A DNA stretch of 64,000 bases, taken from the NCBI GenBank assembly GCA_965226825.1, contig CBDDED010000003.1, positions 496,001 to 560,000 of the forward strand. The letters are read 5' to 3'. The notes beneath the pieces were generated by a model. That model had not been told where the DNA came from. It saw only the letters and a list, made by a program, of their open reading frames with translations, and searched no databases. A program made the position numbers and the translations under genes. This document shows, in pieces, positions 8,957 to 17,453 of the stretch (positions within the stretch are counted from its first letter, which is position 1; each line of letters begins with the position of its first letter). This DNA comes from Io17-Chloro-G2 sp965226825. Lineage in GTDB: Bacteria; Chloroflexota; Dehalococcoidia; Lucifugimonadales; UBA3495.

Positions 8957-9211
8957 TTGCCAAATTCTTACGTTTACGACATCAACCAGCGGGTCAGGAT
9001 CAAGTCAGCCGGCGGCGGCGGATTCTGGCCTCCTTCTGAAAAAGCCAAGGGAGGCTTGGGCACGATTCTGCCCCAGTTGACCCAGGATTGGGCCGGCACC
9101 CGCCTGGAACTGGAACCGGGAGTGGCCAGGACGTACTACGTCACGGTAGACGGTGGGACCACTGAGCTGGTCTCCGAGGAATGGCTTGATGCCGCTGGGG
9201 CCGGTGAGTGA
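8957..9211 (+). CDS. Small hypothetical protein, TTG start
   Basis: An 84-residue soluble protein with a Gly-rich patch (SAGGGGFWPP) and a beta-rich C-terminal half (TYYVTVDGGTTELVSEEWL). The TTG start is supported by GAGGG 6 bases upstream; there is no ATG alternative that keeps the conserved-looking N-terminus. Its spacing of charged and aromatic residues resembles a small barrel-like fold, but no family is recognised. Transcribed away from the lipoprotein at 8160-8612. Confidence 0.5.
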   Translation: MPNSYVYDINQRVRIKSAGGGGFWPPSEKAKGGLGTILPQLTQDWAGTRLELEPGVARTYYVTVDGGTTELVSEEWLDAAGAGE

Positions 9212-9409
9212 GCCGGGGTTCTCAATTGTCGGCCTGCCAGGATGGGGCGGGAGTTTTCTGCTTGGCCCGGACTGCTGACCAGTCCTTGCCCAGGCGTGTG
9301 ACTTTTATCCAGTGCAGGCCTACGTATGCTAGTGGATCCGCGGCGAATCAGCGGGGCCGCGTCTGTCGGTCAACCCAACCGGCCGATGCAACCAACTGGC
9401 CTAACTCAC

Positions 9410-9681
9410 CAGGGTCTTTCGATTATGTTCGAATCCCCCGTCACTCTTGCCGCAAAGGGGATCTGGAGCCCATTTGGATCCCTACTCCCCGTCATTCTCT
9501 TCGCAACGGGAATCCAGAGCCCTTTCCCCCATCCAACCTGGTTCGTGTCTGCAGGAATGTTCCAGTTGGGACGTCAACCTGTCCGCCCGACGCGTCTTAT
9601 TTGGCATAACCGTCTTGGTACATAATCAGGGCTCTGGATTCCCGCTGCGGCGGGAATGACGGGGGACAATCCAAAGACCCT
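9410..9681. mobile_element. MITE-like element, copy B (full length)
   Basis: A non-coding element of about 271 bp that opens with CAGGGTCTTTCGATTATG and closes with CAATCCAAAGACCCT. Inside lie long inverted arms (GTCATTCTC...GGGAATCCAGAGCCC against GGGCTCTGGATTCCCG...GAATGACGGGG). A short extra arm unit at 9435-9480 is also present in copy D. It is flanked by an 11-bp near-perfect target duplication, GCCTAACTCAC at 9399-9409 and GCCTAACTAAC at 9682-9692, one mismatch. The right duplication covers the stop codon of the neighbouring decarboxylase-like gene. It has no ORF of its own, so it must be moved by a transposase elsewhere. Confidence 0.85.
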
Positions 9682-9683
9682 GC

Positions 9684-10241
9684 CTAACTAACCGGGAGAG
9701 GAGGCTCCACGCCGGGATGGGGCAAGCCGAGGTCGATGGCGTTGGCGTTGAAAGCGAGCATGGCGTAGAACCCCATCAGCGTGGTCAATTCGACCATGCC
9801 TTGGGCCCCAAAGTTCTTGAGTCCCAGGTCGAAGGTTTCCTGGCTGACCCGGTGGGTCTTGAAGAATTCCATACCCACGTTCACCACCGCGGCCTCGTCC
9901 TCGCTCAAGTCGGGCAACGGTTTATTGTCCCGCAGGGAATCAACCAGTTGGTCGCTGAGGCCCGCTTGGCGGCCCAAGCCAACATGGGCGTTCCAGATGT
10001 ATGGGCAGTCCAGGGCCCGGGCGGTGGTGAGCATGGCCAACTCTCGGGTTCGTTGGGGAAGCGCCGATTCGTTGCGTACGTAGTTGAAGAGGGGAGCGGT
10101 CCGCCGGGACATCTCTGGGCTGTGATTCAAGATCGACATGGGGCCGTCTCCTGCGCCGGGAGGTCCGCCGGAGACCTCATCGAACAAAGTCCGAAGCTCT
10201 TCTCCGAAGTTCTCCCGGTTGGCTTTAGGTAAACGCGGCAT
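9684..10241 (-). CDS. Carboxymuconolactone decarboxylase (CMD/AhpD-like) family protein
   Basis: A 185-residue all-helical CMD-family protein. It has the RTRELAMLTTARALDC segment typical of the family, with C79 and H86 in CPYIWNAH forming the single-Cys variant of the active site, unlike the CxxC of AhpD peroxidases. Family members include gamma-carboxymuconolactone decarboxylase of aromatic degradation and redox enzymes, so the exact reaction is uncertain. The mobile element copy B is inserted at its 3' end; the duplicated target restores the stop codon, so the gene looks intact. The cupin gene lies 52 bp upstream on the same strand. Confidence 0.85.
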   Translation of the reverse strand: MPRLPKANRENFGEELRTLFDEVSGGPPGAGDGPMSILNHSPEMSRRTAPLFNYVRNESALPQRTRELAMLTTARALDCPYIWNAHVGLGRQAGLSDQLVDSLRDNKPLPDLSEDEAAVVNVGMEFFKTHRVSQETFDLGLKNFGAQGMVELTTLMGFYAMLAFNANAIDLGLPHPGVEPPLPVS

Positions 10242-10293
10242 CGGTTAGTCCTCTTCTTGGGGCCAAGCGTGAATCGGCGCCGTATAGGGTGGA

Positions 10294-10662
10294 TTAGTCT
10301 CCGGCGCCACGATGGCCCGGCAGGTTCATGCTCACGCGAAGAATCTCCAGCGACTCGTCTCCGTCACAGATGAAGTGGTAGCGGGTGCCGTGGGGCACCA
10401 AAACGCCTTCGTACTTGCCCAGGTCGGCCAATACAACATCATCCTCGCCCAGGAACTTTGCCCGTCCGCCCAGCACCAGCCAATAACCGTCTTGCGCCGG
10501 GTGGGTGTGCAGATCGTTGCCGGTCCCCTTGGGGAAAATCTGCACCGTGCTGATCACTGCGTCACTGTTGTACATCGGGAACGATGTAGTGCCGTCGGGA
10601 CGGTTCCGGCCGCCGTCACCGTCCGAACCGGGATACTTGAAGGTCTGGAGTTCGGTTGTCAT
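10294..10662 (-). CDS. Cupin-domain protein
   Basis: A 122-residue single-domain cupin. The metal-binding motif DLHTHPAQDGYWLVLGG, the second motif VLVPHGTRYHF and the beta-strand pattern are clear. The start at 10662 is chosen over an ATG 11 codons upstream because AAGGAGAG lies directly before it. Cupins range from dioxygenases and isomerases to simple ligand-binding proteins, so only the fold is assigned. It is transcribed toward the CMD-family gene with a 52-bp gap, and the two are probably co-expressed. Confidence 0.85.
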   Translation of the reverse strand: MTTELQTFKYPGSDGDGGRNRPDGTTSFPMYNSDAVISTVQIFPKGTGNDLHTHPAQDGYWLVLGGRAKFLGEDDVVLADLGKYEGVLVPHGTRYHFICDGDESLEILRVSMNLPGHRGAGD

Positions 10663-10928
10663 AACACTCTCCTTGGCCAGAATTTGTGGCCTCATCGACG
10701 AAGCCCAGAACCGGCTCGCTGCAGCGGATATGTTTGCTCAGAGCATCCCGGACAGGGCCTACCTGTAGTCCCCAAGATCCGGGAATACGTTGGCGCACGG
10801 AATCGTTAGTTAGCGGAACCCTGGGTTCCCTCGCGGCGCCATTTGAACAGCCACAACCTCGGCGTCTGCCACTGTGTTCTTGACGATACCACCCGATAGG
10901 CCCGTATGCAAAGCATTGCGGCTTCTAC

Positions 10929-11149
10929 CAGGGTCTTTCTATTGTCCCCCGTCATTCCCGCCGCAGCGGGAATCCAGAGCCCTGATTATGTACCAAGACG
11001 GTTATGCCAAATATGATGCGCCGGGTGGACAGGTTGACGTCCCAACTGGAACATACCTGCAGACACGAACCAGGTTGGATGGGGAAAAGGGCTCTGGATT
11101 CCCGTTGCGATGAGAATGACAGGGGATTCGAAGATAATCGAGAGACCCT
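10929..11149. mobile_element. MITE-like element, copy C (short form)
   Basis: A 221-bp copy of the element family, in the opposite orientation to copy B. It starts CAGGGTCTTTCTATTG and ends GATAATCGAGAGACCCT, and lacks the extra 51-bp arm unit found in copies B and D. A perfect 9-bp target duplication GGCTTCTAC flanks it (10920-10928 and 11150-11158), direct evidence of insertion. It has no coding capacity. Confidence 0.88.
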
Positions 11150-11563
11150 GGCTTCTACGCAGTTGCTTTTGATTGTTGCTCGCTCTTCTCCCCATAGGGG
11201 TAATCCAGTAAAGTTTTTTGGAAGTCGAGCTCGACCGTTCCCCAAAAATGTTTCCATGACCAACATCATGTGAGACAGCCAGGGCTCTGGATTCCACTGT
11301 TGCGGGAATATCGATCAACAATGAAAAAGTCCTGGGTACCGATGGGACTTAGGGCCCATGGATAGGTTGAACCTCGCAGCATTCGCCCGAGCAAATCCCT
11401 ATCCGCTGGCAGAGAGCTTGGCAATTTCTTCTACGTGAATTGGACTGTACGCCCAAGGCAGTTTCGGGATGTATGCAATCCGAAATGTGGCCATTAACGA
11501 ACTATTATTGATATTGAATTTGGGTTCTCTCGTTGGAAAGCATATATCGGACGTTGTTTTGCC

Positions 11564-11834
11564 CAGGGTCTTTCGATAGTCCCCCGTCATTCTCGCCGCA
11601 GCGGGAATCCAGAACCCTGATTATGTGCCAAGACTGTTATGCCAACTAAGACGCGCCGGATGGACAAGTCGACGTCCCACCTGGAACATTCCTGCAGGCA
11701 CGCACCAGGTTGGATTGGGAAAAGGGCTCTGGATTCCCGCTGCGGCGAGAATGACGGGAGTAGGAGTCAAAATGGGCTCCAGATTCCCGTTGCGGCAAGA
11801 GTGACGGGGGATTCGATGATAATCGAAAGACCCT
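11564..11834. mobile_element. MITE-like element, copy D (full length)
   Basis: A 271-bp copy inverted relative to copy B, including the extra arm unit at about 11765-11815. Its ends are CAGGGTCTTTCGATAG and GATAATCGAAAGACCCT. The flanks carry a 10-bp direct repeat TTGTTTTGCC at 11554-11563 and 11836-11845. Its reverse complement follows copy B almost base for base, so both derive from the same full-length parent. Confidence 0.88.
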
Positions 11835-12116
11835 ATTGTTTTGCCAGAGTTAGTTGACCGCAGGATTTGTCTCCTCAAGGGCCGGAATAGGATTACATAA
11901 CCGGGAAAATCCCGCGGTAAAAGGAAGGGTCAGGGCAACCGGAAGGGCTGTACACTTGAGGCGGCGGCGCTTCCGAACCAACACCAGAAAAGCTGCCCCA
12001 ACCAGTTAGGCGAGCCGAGCGGGCCATGGAGTGCGTGTCGATCGGGGCGGCGACCCCTGAGCACTCTAGCGGGTTCCTTCGCGATTCCTGTACAAGTTGA
12101 TTTAAGGAGAAAACAG

Positions 12117-14030
12117 ATGGCGACCGGGTCAGGTGGAAGCGGGTCAGGTGGAAGAAGGGTATTGGGAGGGTTCACAGGACGCACAATTATTATTGGCCTT
12201 GCCATGTTGGTCGCCGCTGTCCTTTTCGCGGCTTGCGGCAATGACCCGCAGCCCGAAGCCCCGGAACAACAGGGAGCGGGCTCGGCTTCCGCAAATCCCG
12301 AAACTGCGGCTTCGGGGCAACCGGTGGCAACACCAGCGCCAGCAACTACTGATAGCACAGCGGCGACTCGAAAGCCAACCGCTGCGGCAGCCCCGACGCC
12401 CCGTCCACGCCCTACGGCAAAAGTGGACCGGAATCCAGGGTCGCAGACGGCGGCCCCTCCCCCAGGGCCAGGCGGACCGTCCGGCGAGCACGAATTCGCG
12501 ATAGGCGCCGGTACACTATGGCAGGACCTGTTTGACATGCTCGAGCCCTACGAGCAGTCCTGCATTCGCCGAGAGGTGGGAGAGGAACTGGAAACAATGC
12601 TGGGACTACCCGTGTTGCCGGGTGAGGAAAGTCGCCCGTGGGAGGTCACAGCGTTCCAATGTCTCGATGCGGAAACGGCATCCGGGATTTTCCTCGCGGG
12701 CATTACCTCAGAGATGCAGGGACTGCCCCCGGAGGGTTTAACGTGTTTGCAGGATCTGGTTGCGGGCATAGACGTGGTGGGTATAGTCGCTGCCTCCTCG
12801 CCGGAAGCCGGCCCGGCTGGCGCTGAGGTCCTTGGTGCGTTCACCGGCGGCGTCATGGAGTGCATGCTCGGGCAGATGCTGACCGGCCCCAGCGGTATGT
12901 CCGGAATTCCGCCGCCGACTGACGAGTCCATGCTCTGGAGCTATGCCACCGGAGGATGGGTCGGCAATTCTCCGGTAGTCAACGGCGATGTGGTTTACGC
13001 CGGTTCCGACGACGCCCACGTCTATGCGCTGAAAGCGGAAACCGGGGAACTGTTGTGGAGCTTCGAGACCGGCGACGCTATAAAGTCATCGCCAACTGTG
13101 ACCGGGGGAGCCGTGTACGTGGGGTCAAACGACAATCACGTCTACGCGCTGGATGCAGCCACCGGCGAGTTGAGGTGGAGGTACGACACGGGAGGCTGGG
13201 CGCAGTTTTCCCCGGCTGTCAGCGGCAGGTTTGTCTTCCTGGGGGGTCACGGGGAGGGGGGCTTCATGGTCCGCGCCCTCGATGCATCTTCGGGGGAACA
13301 AGTTTGGGTTGCCGAAATGTCCTCTCCACCCAGCGCCGAGTTCGCTCCTACGGTCATCGGGGACAAGGTGTACCTGCCGGGCGATTGGGGCGAGTTCCAT
13401 GCCCTTGAGGCATCGACGGGCAAGGCCGCCTGGAGCTTCGACACTGGTATCCCGTCGGATTCCCCGCCTTTGGTCCGGGATGGGGTAGTGTACCTGACTG
13501 CCGTCAACAACGCCTTCGCCCTTGACGAGGAGACCGGCGACCTGCTCTGGACCTACGGAACGGATACATTCCCTGCCAGGGACTTCCCGACTGTCATCGC
13601 CGACGGGGTTTACTACTTCTCGCCGAATAACCGCCTCTATGCCCTGGACGCCGCCAAGGGGGAACCTATCTGGGCCTACCAGACGGCCGATCTAATCTCC
13701 ACTACACCCGTGACCGCCAGAGGCGTTGTATACGTGGGCGACGAGTCTCGCCGCTTCTACGCGCTGGATGCCGCTACGGGTGCACTGCTCTGGAGCCACG
13801 AGGGCGGAGACTACGGACTGGAGTCGGTGATGGTCACCGGGGGCGTCCTGTACGCGGAGTCCAGCGACGGCCGCCTGCGCGCGCTCAACGCCTTGACCGG
13901 CGAGGAGGTCTGGGGATTCGAAAAGGGTTATTTCTCGGACACTCGGGCCTACACCGTGATAGACGGCGTGGTGTACCTGGGTTCCTTCAACGGGAGCCTT
14001 TACGCCTTCACGGCGCCCAAGGTGAACTGA
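12117..14030 (+). CDS. PQQ-like beta-propeller repeat lipoprotein
   Basis: A 637-residue surface lipoprotein. The signal peptide ends in the lipobox LFAACG. A long Pro/Ala/Thr-rich linker follows (about residues 42-120), then a helical domain with four Cys residues (about 135-275), then a beta-propeller of PQQ/BamB-type blades from about 285 to the end. The blades carry recurring VYVGSNDNHVYALDAATGELRW-type patterns with the closing Trp and Ala-Leu-Asp signature. There is no enzyme motif for PQQ dehydrogenases, so it is likely a binding or scaffolding propeller. AAGGAGA lies 7 bases before the ATG. It stands alone, and the terminator at 14511 may be its own or that of the small His-rich gene. 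Confidence 0.85.
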   Translation: MATGSGGSGSGGRRVLGGFTGRTIIIGLAMLVAAVLFAACGNDPQPEAPEQQGAGSASANPETAASGQPVATPAPATTDSTAATRKPTAAAAPTPRPRPTAKVDRNPGSQTAAPPPGPGGPSGEHEFAIGAGTLWQDLFDMLEPYEQSCIRREVGEELETMLGLPVLPGEESRPWEVTAFQCLDAETASGIFLAGITSEMQGLPPEGLTCLQDLVAGIDVVGIVAASSPEAGPAGAEVLGAFTGGVMECMLGQMLTGPSGMSGIPPPTDESMLWSYATGGWVGNSPVVNGDVVYAGSDDAHVYALKAETGELLWSFETGDAIKSSPTVTGGAVYVGSNDNHVYALDAATGELRWRYDTGGWAQFSPAVSGRFVFLGGHGEGGFMVRALDASSGEQVWVAEMSSPPSAEFAPTVIGDKVYLPGDWGEFHALEASTGKAAWSFDTGIPSDSPPLVRDGVVYLTAVNNAFALDEETGDLLWTYGTDTFPARDFPTVIADGVYYFSPNNRLYALDAAKGEPIWAYQTADLISTTPVTARGVVYVGDESRRFYALDAATGALLWSHEGGDYGLESVMVTGGVLYAESSDGRLRALNALTGEEVWGFEKGYFSDTRAYTVIDGVVYLGSFNGSLYAFTAPKVN

Positions 14031-14311
14031 GCCTTACCCGGCCGGCCGCGCCCATCGGGTTGATGAGCGTCCGAGGCGGTCGATATGCGGGACCGTTCAA
14101 TTCTTATGGATGTAATGGCACATAACCAAAGACCTTGAGCAGTTTTCAAGGTAATCGGAGCACGTACACGGAGAGGATGGTGTGAATTGACGCTGGCTAT
14201 GGAATATCTAACCAATGCCGATGCGGGCTGGATGCGTGGTAGGGAGGTGAAAACCGAAAAAGGGGGCTTTCGGAATCGACCACTAGGGCTTGAATATGAG
14301 ATAAAGCAGAC

Positions 14312-14476
14312 ATGGTGCAGGTTGTATCGAAACCAATGACACAACAGCATAGAGCCCATGAGCATAACGCCCACGAGTGCGACGAGCACGAACACCACGG
14401 CGACGAGCCGGGCCACGTTCATGACCCGCACGAGTGCGATGAGCACGAGCATCACGTCCACGAGCATGCCCATTAG
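14312..14476 (+). CDS. Small His-rich putative metal-binding protein
   Basis: A 54-residue ORF, or 46 residues if the in-frame ATG at 14336 is used. It is dominated by His, Glu, Asp and Cys and contains the repeated block HECDEHEHH twice (about 14375 and 14429). The last 46 residues hold 16 His and 2 Cys; such composition is typical of nickel, zinc or copper buffering proteins. A stop codon precedes the first ATG in frame, and a strong rho-independent hairpin follows 35 bp after the stop. The complementary frame is hydrophobic because His codons read as Met/Val, but the terminator points to plus-strand transcription. There is no clear ribosome-binding site. Function is inferred from composition only. 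Confidence 0.6.
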   Translation: MVQVVSKPMTQQHRAHEHNAHECDEHEHHGDEPGHVHDPHECDEHEHHVHEHAH

Positions 14477-14510
14477 GGCCAGAGAGACTCCGACGTTCTG
14501 ACTTAGTTTG

Positions 14511-14540
14511 AGGCGCTGCCAACATGGCAGCGCCTTTTTT
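14511..14540 (+). terminator. Rho-independent terminator
   Basis: A perfect 10-bp stem (AGGCGCTGCC, loop AACAT, GGCAGCGCCT) is followed by a run of T residues, the textbook plus-strand form. It ends the transcript carrying the His-rich ORF and perhaps the propeller lipoprotein 480 bp upstream. Confidence 0.9.
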
Positions 14541-14921
14541 GTAGACACACGCCACGCCCATCTTCCTGCAGGTCTTGAAGGGCGGAGTAATAGGATTGCC
14601 AGGTCAGACTAATGGCTATTTGAGGCGTTGTTACCGGGACGGGGAGAGTCGGGGTAGCTGTTGTGGCCGCTAGTGAGTGGGCTGTGGTTACTGGGAATTC
14701 TGGGGGATTATTTGGGGCCGTATCCTGCCCGAAGCGCGTCAACGGGGCCGAGCCGCCTGGGTCCCCTGAGAGCGGGGCAGGTTGGACGCTTGAGCCACTT
14801 CGTCGGGCGTCACCAACAATAGTCGGCTCAGAAACCATTGGTTCCAAACGTCGCCAGCTTACCCGGTCCACATCAAGAACATGCGATTTGGGTGGAGGAA
14901 ATCCCCTGAGTTTCGCCTGGC
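14541..14921. other. Intergenic region, nothing recognised
   Basis: No gene, RNA or repeat is recognised between the terminator and the 3' end of msrB. Frames here have no protein-like composition. Confidence 0.45.
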
Positions 14922-15308
14922 CTATCCTGTCGGCAAAAACTTCATTGAAATGGAGTTGATGCAGTGGCGGGCATTGGTGGGGGTGAAGCCTTCTCCCATA
15001 AAGACGTGGCCCAGATGGCCTCCACAGTTGGCGCACTCCACCTCGGTCCGCATTCCGTCGGGGTCGGGGAGATGCTTCACCGCTCCTGGGACCTCTTTGT
15101 CAAAGGCTGGCCACCCGCAGTGGGCGTTAAATTTGTCCTCGGACCGGTAAAGCTCGGCGTTGCACTTGCGGCAGACGTAGGAGCCGGCTTCGTAAAAGTC
15201 GTCGTACTCGCCGGTGAAGGGCCGCTCGGTACCCTTGGATTCAATAACGTACCGTTCTTCGGGCGTAAGTTGGTTGTAGCTGGGCGTAGTCATGTCAATC
15301 GTTACCAT
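14922..15308 (-). CDS. msrB: Peptide methionine (R)-S-oxide reductase MsrB
   Basis: Repairs oxidised methionine by reducing the R-sulfoxide in proteins or peptides. The 128-residue protein has the two zinc-binding CxxC pairs (C46/C49 and C92/C95), the HCGWPAF segment with C64 as the likely resolving Cys, and the catalytic C116 in RHCINSISMKF. Length and motif order match single-domain MsrB enzymes. Two starts are possible, 15308 or five codons later at 15293; neither has a strong ribosome-binding site. No msrA is adjacent. Confidence 0.95.
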   Translation of the reverse strand: MVTIDMTTPSYNQLTPEERYVIESKGTERPFTGEYDDFYEAGSYVCRKCNAELYRSEDKFNAHCGWPAFDKEVPGAVKHLPDPDGMRTEVECANCGGHLGHVFMGEGFTPTNARHCINSISMKFLPTG

Positions 15309-15380
15309 CTTCGGCGTAATTTAGGCGTTTTGTTGGTTCCCGGCAGGATAGAGATATTATGCCAGATTGAGGGGAGCCAG

Positions 15381-15468
15381 GTGAACCCGGAAGATCGGAC
15401 AAGTAGCAATGCGAGAGTCCCGCCCCTAAACCCAGGGCAGCGGCTACTCCGCAGCCAAGAGTTCCAGA
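15381..15468. repeat. Remnant of an IS3-type element upstream end
   Basis: This 88-bp stretch aligns with the sequence just upstream of the IS3 OrfA fragment at 31314-31396. Shared landmarks are GTGGACCCGG/GTGAACCCGG, a CTCCTAAACTGAGGGCAGCGG-like block and GCCAAGAG/CCAAAGAG. It has no coding sequence attached, so it is a solitary end left by an old insertion or deletion. Confidence 0.6.
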
Positions 15469-15608
15469 GTCAACCTGTCAGGGCTATGCCGGCCTAAGCA
15501 CACCACATGGCGTCGCGCTCGCTCCAACTCCCTGGCGATGTTCACACCGACAAACGCGGTAGCGCCGGAAATCGACGTAGACATTTAGCGCATCACTTTT
15601 AACCGGCG

Positions 15609-17453
15609 TTAGGGTTTCGCTTTGGCCTCAATCGCTTCCAGGTCCACAGGCACTATGTAGACTCCCTTGGCCCGCGGCAGCAGCGAACTTTCGTAGTTGA
15701 AATGGGTCTCGACGGCAACGCGAAACCGGGAGTCGCTCAAACGCTGCACCGCGAAGGGCACGGGATTCCAGCCGACCATTTGCAGCAGCCGCTCTTGGTA
15801 TAGGACCGATGACTCCAGACCGGCGTCCTTTACCCGCAGGACGTTGGCGGTCATCGCGAAGTCGTCGGCCACCTCCTTTCCGGTCATAAACAGGTGGAAG
15901 TGCGGCAATGGGCCGTCATCCTCGCGCTCCAGCTTCATCCAACTCAGGGTATGGTCCCAGGCGACAATCCGGGCGAAATGTTCGGGACGGTTGTAGTAGT
16001 CCTCCACGGACAGGTCTGACACCCAGATTCCCCCGCCCTCGTCCTCAAAGCCGTACAGGGTATTGAAGAGGAACCTTCCGTCGGCGCTCAGTCTGGGGGA
16101 AACGCCGTAGAGGCCCGCCTCCGGCGCGTCGGGAAACTGCTGGATGGGGTACCGGACTTTGTGGTACTCCTCCGGGTCACGCAGATTGACCAGGTACACC
16201 GTCTGCCACCTTGGGTCGGCCGGGCCCTCGTCGTCGGCAGATTTCCAGCCTTCAGTGCTCATAAGCCAGTAGTTGTCGTCAGCCGGCAGTGGCATTGCCA
16301 TCAGCACAACCCCCGGCGCAACGTAGATTTCCTGGGTCGACCCATCATCATCCAATGCCAGCACCCGGTACCTGGCGGTCTTTTCCGGCTCGAGAGAGCG
16401 GCGGACGATCAGATAGTAACTGTCCTTGTCAGCGTCCTTTTTGCGGAAGGTGCGTACTCCTCCAGCGGTGTCGCATTCGCCCATCCAGGGGACTCGCAAC
16501 TCCGCCAACCGGTCAGCCAACCAGTACTGGTCTTGCCCAAAGTAGCTTGTGTCCCGGCCGGCGCCGTCCCGCAGTATTGCCAGCAACCGCTCCCCGTAGG
16601 GTGGGGATGCCTCGCTGTCATCCTTGACGACATCCCCCAAAGTAAACCCGTACCCGATTGCATTGAGCAGGTCAGCGTATTCGGCGCCGGCCAGGCTCTC
16701 GTGGTAGACACTGCACTGTTTCCGGGCCAGGGGGGGCGGCGGATATCTCTGGTCTTCAAATGACAGGGATAGAATCTCCTCCTCAAACTCCTGGGCCAGC
16801 TCAGACTGCCCGACACTCAAAGCCCGCGGGTTTACGTGCAAATGCGTTGGACTGGCTACGTCCGGCTGGCTGCTCTGCCATTCCACAGGGGATTCTGGAA
16901 CAATCACCAGGAAAGTGCCGTCAGGGAAAACGTCCGAAATGGTGCCGTAGGTTTCTTTGCCGGGGAGGTACTGGAAGGTCACGCTATGAAACAGGTGGTC
17001 GGGCGGGGTTGGGGATTGCAGTGCATCTTTCAATTCAGTATCAAGCGGCACACCCGATTCGTGGAGGCGCAGCACCCGCCGGGCCGGATGCTCGCCAATC
17101 AGACCTGAATTGAGCGACAAAGGGTCTATGTACTGATACTGCCCGCCGCTGGATAAGCGCACCTTCGCCTTGCCCCGCCAGGTGACGATGCGGTCCACTA
17201 TTCCCCGCACCGGCTGAAGGCTTCCGTCATCACCCAAAGCATAGAAGTGGGGCCGGACGTTCTCGACGAAGGGTACAGACTGCTCCGTGGACTTCATACT
17301 CACATCACCCGGGGTGACGGTCTCGGTGACCGGAGCTCCTGCATGTGGGGCGATGCCAGAGGACGGCGATTCTACCTGCTGGTTTCCGAAACATGCGACC
17401 GTCAACACAAACGGAAGTAGTATCCAGAGTATGTTTCGGCTGATGCGCCTCAT
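15609..17453 (-). CDS. Large predicted lipoprotein of unknown function
   Basis: A 614-residue exported protein whose signal peptide ends in LTVACFG, a good lipobox. After a short Pro/Thr-containing linker it is beta-rich throughout, with repeated YxxxxxD and GxxLLxxP-like strands and segments such as FPDGTFLVIVPESPVEW and SPRLSADGRFLFNTLYG. The latter resembles WD40-like or TolB-type blades, so a propeller is likely but not proven. GAAGGG lies right before the ATG. No neighbour suggests a role. Confidence 0.7.
   Translation of the reverse strand: MRRISRNILWILLPFVLTVACFGNQQVESPSSGIAPHAGAPVTETVTPGDVSMKSTEQSVPFVENVRPHFYALGDDGSLQPVRGIVDRIVTWRGKAKVRLSSGGQYQYIDPLSLNSGLIGEHPARRVLRLHESGVPLDTELKDALQSPTPPDHLFHSVTFQYLPGKETYGTISDVFPDGTFLVIVPESPVEWQSSQPDVASPTHLHVNPRALSVGQSELAQEFEEEILSLSFEDQRYPPPPLARKQCSVYHESLAGAEYADLLNAIGYGFTLGDVVKDDSEASPPYGERLLAILRDGAGRDTSYFGQDQYWLADRLAELRVPWMGECDTAGGVRTFRKKDADKDSYYLIVRRSLEPEKTARYRVLALDDDGSTQEIYVAPGVVLMAMPLPADDNYWLMSTEGWKSADDEGPADPRWQTVYLVNLRDPEEYHKVRYPIQQFPDAPEAGLYGVSPRLSADGRFLFNTLYGFEDEGGGIWVSDLSVEDYYNRPEHFARIVAWDHTLSWMKLEREDDGPLPHFHLFMTGKEVADDFAMTANVLRVKDAGLESSVLYQERLLQMVGWNPVPFAVQRLSDSRFRVAVETHFNYESSLLPRAKGVYIVPVDLEAIEAKAKP

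Larger units (their letters stand above)
10663..12116. other. Repeat-rich intergenic region without genes
   Basis: About 1.4 kb with no convincing gene. It holds element copies C and D (listed separately). At 11278-11306 there is a further fragment, CAGGGCTCTGGATTCC plus a decayed arm, that looks like a solitary arm of the same family. Short frames at 11399-11590 have no protein-like features. The final bases carry AAGGAG before the next gene. Confidence 0.6.

Noticed and set aside
9410..11834. Possible CRISPR array
   Set aside because: Repeats are few, long and palindromic, in both orientations, with target duplications and no regular spacers.
14000..14548. Hydrophobic minus-strand frame resembling a membrane protein
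   Set aside because: The hydrophobic run is the mirror of the His-rich frame (CAT/CAC reads as Met/Val). The terminator orientation favours the plus strand, and the frame's start lies inside the hairpin.
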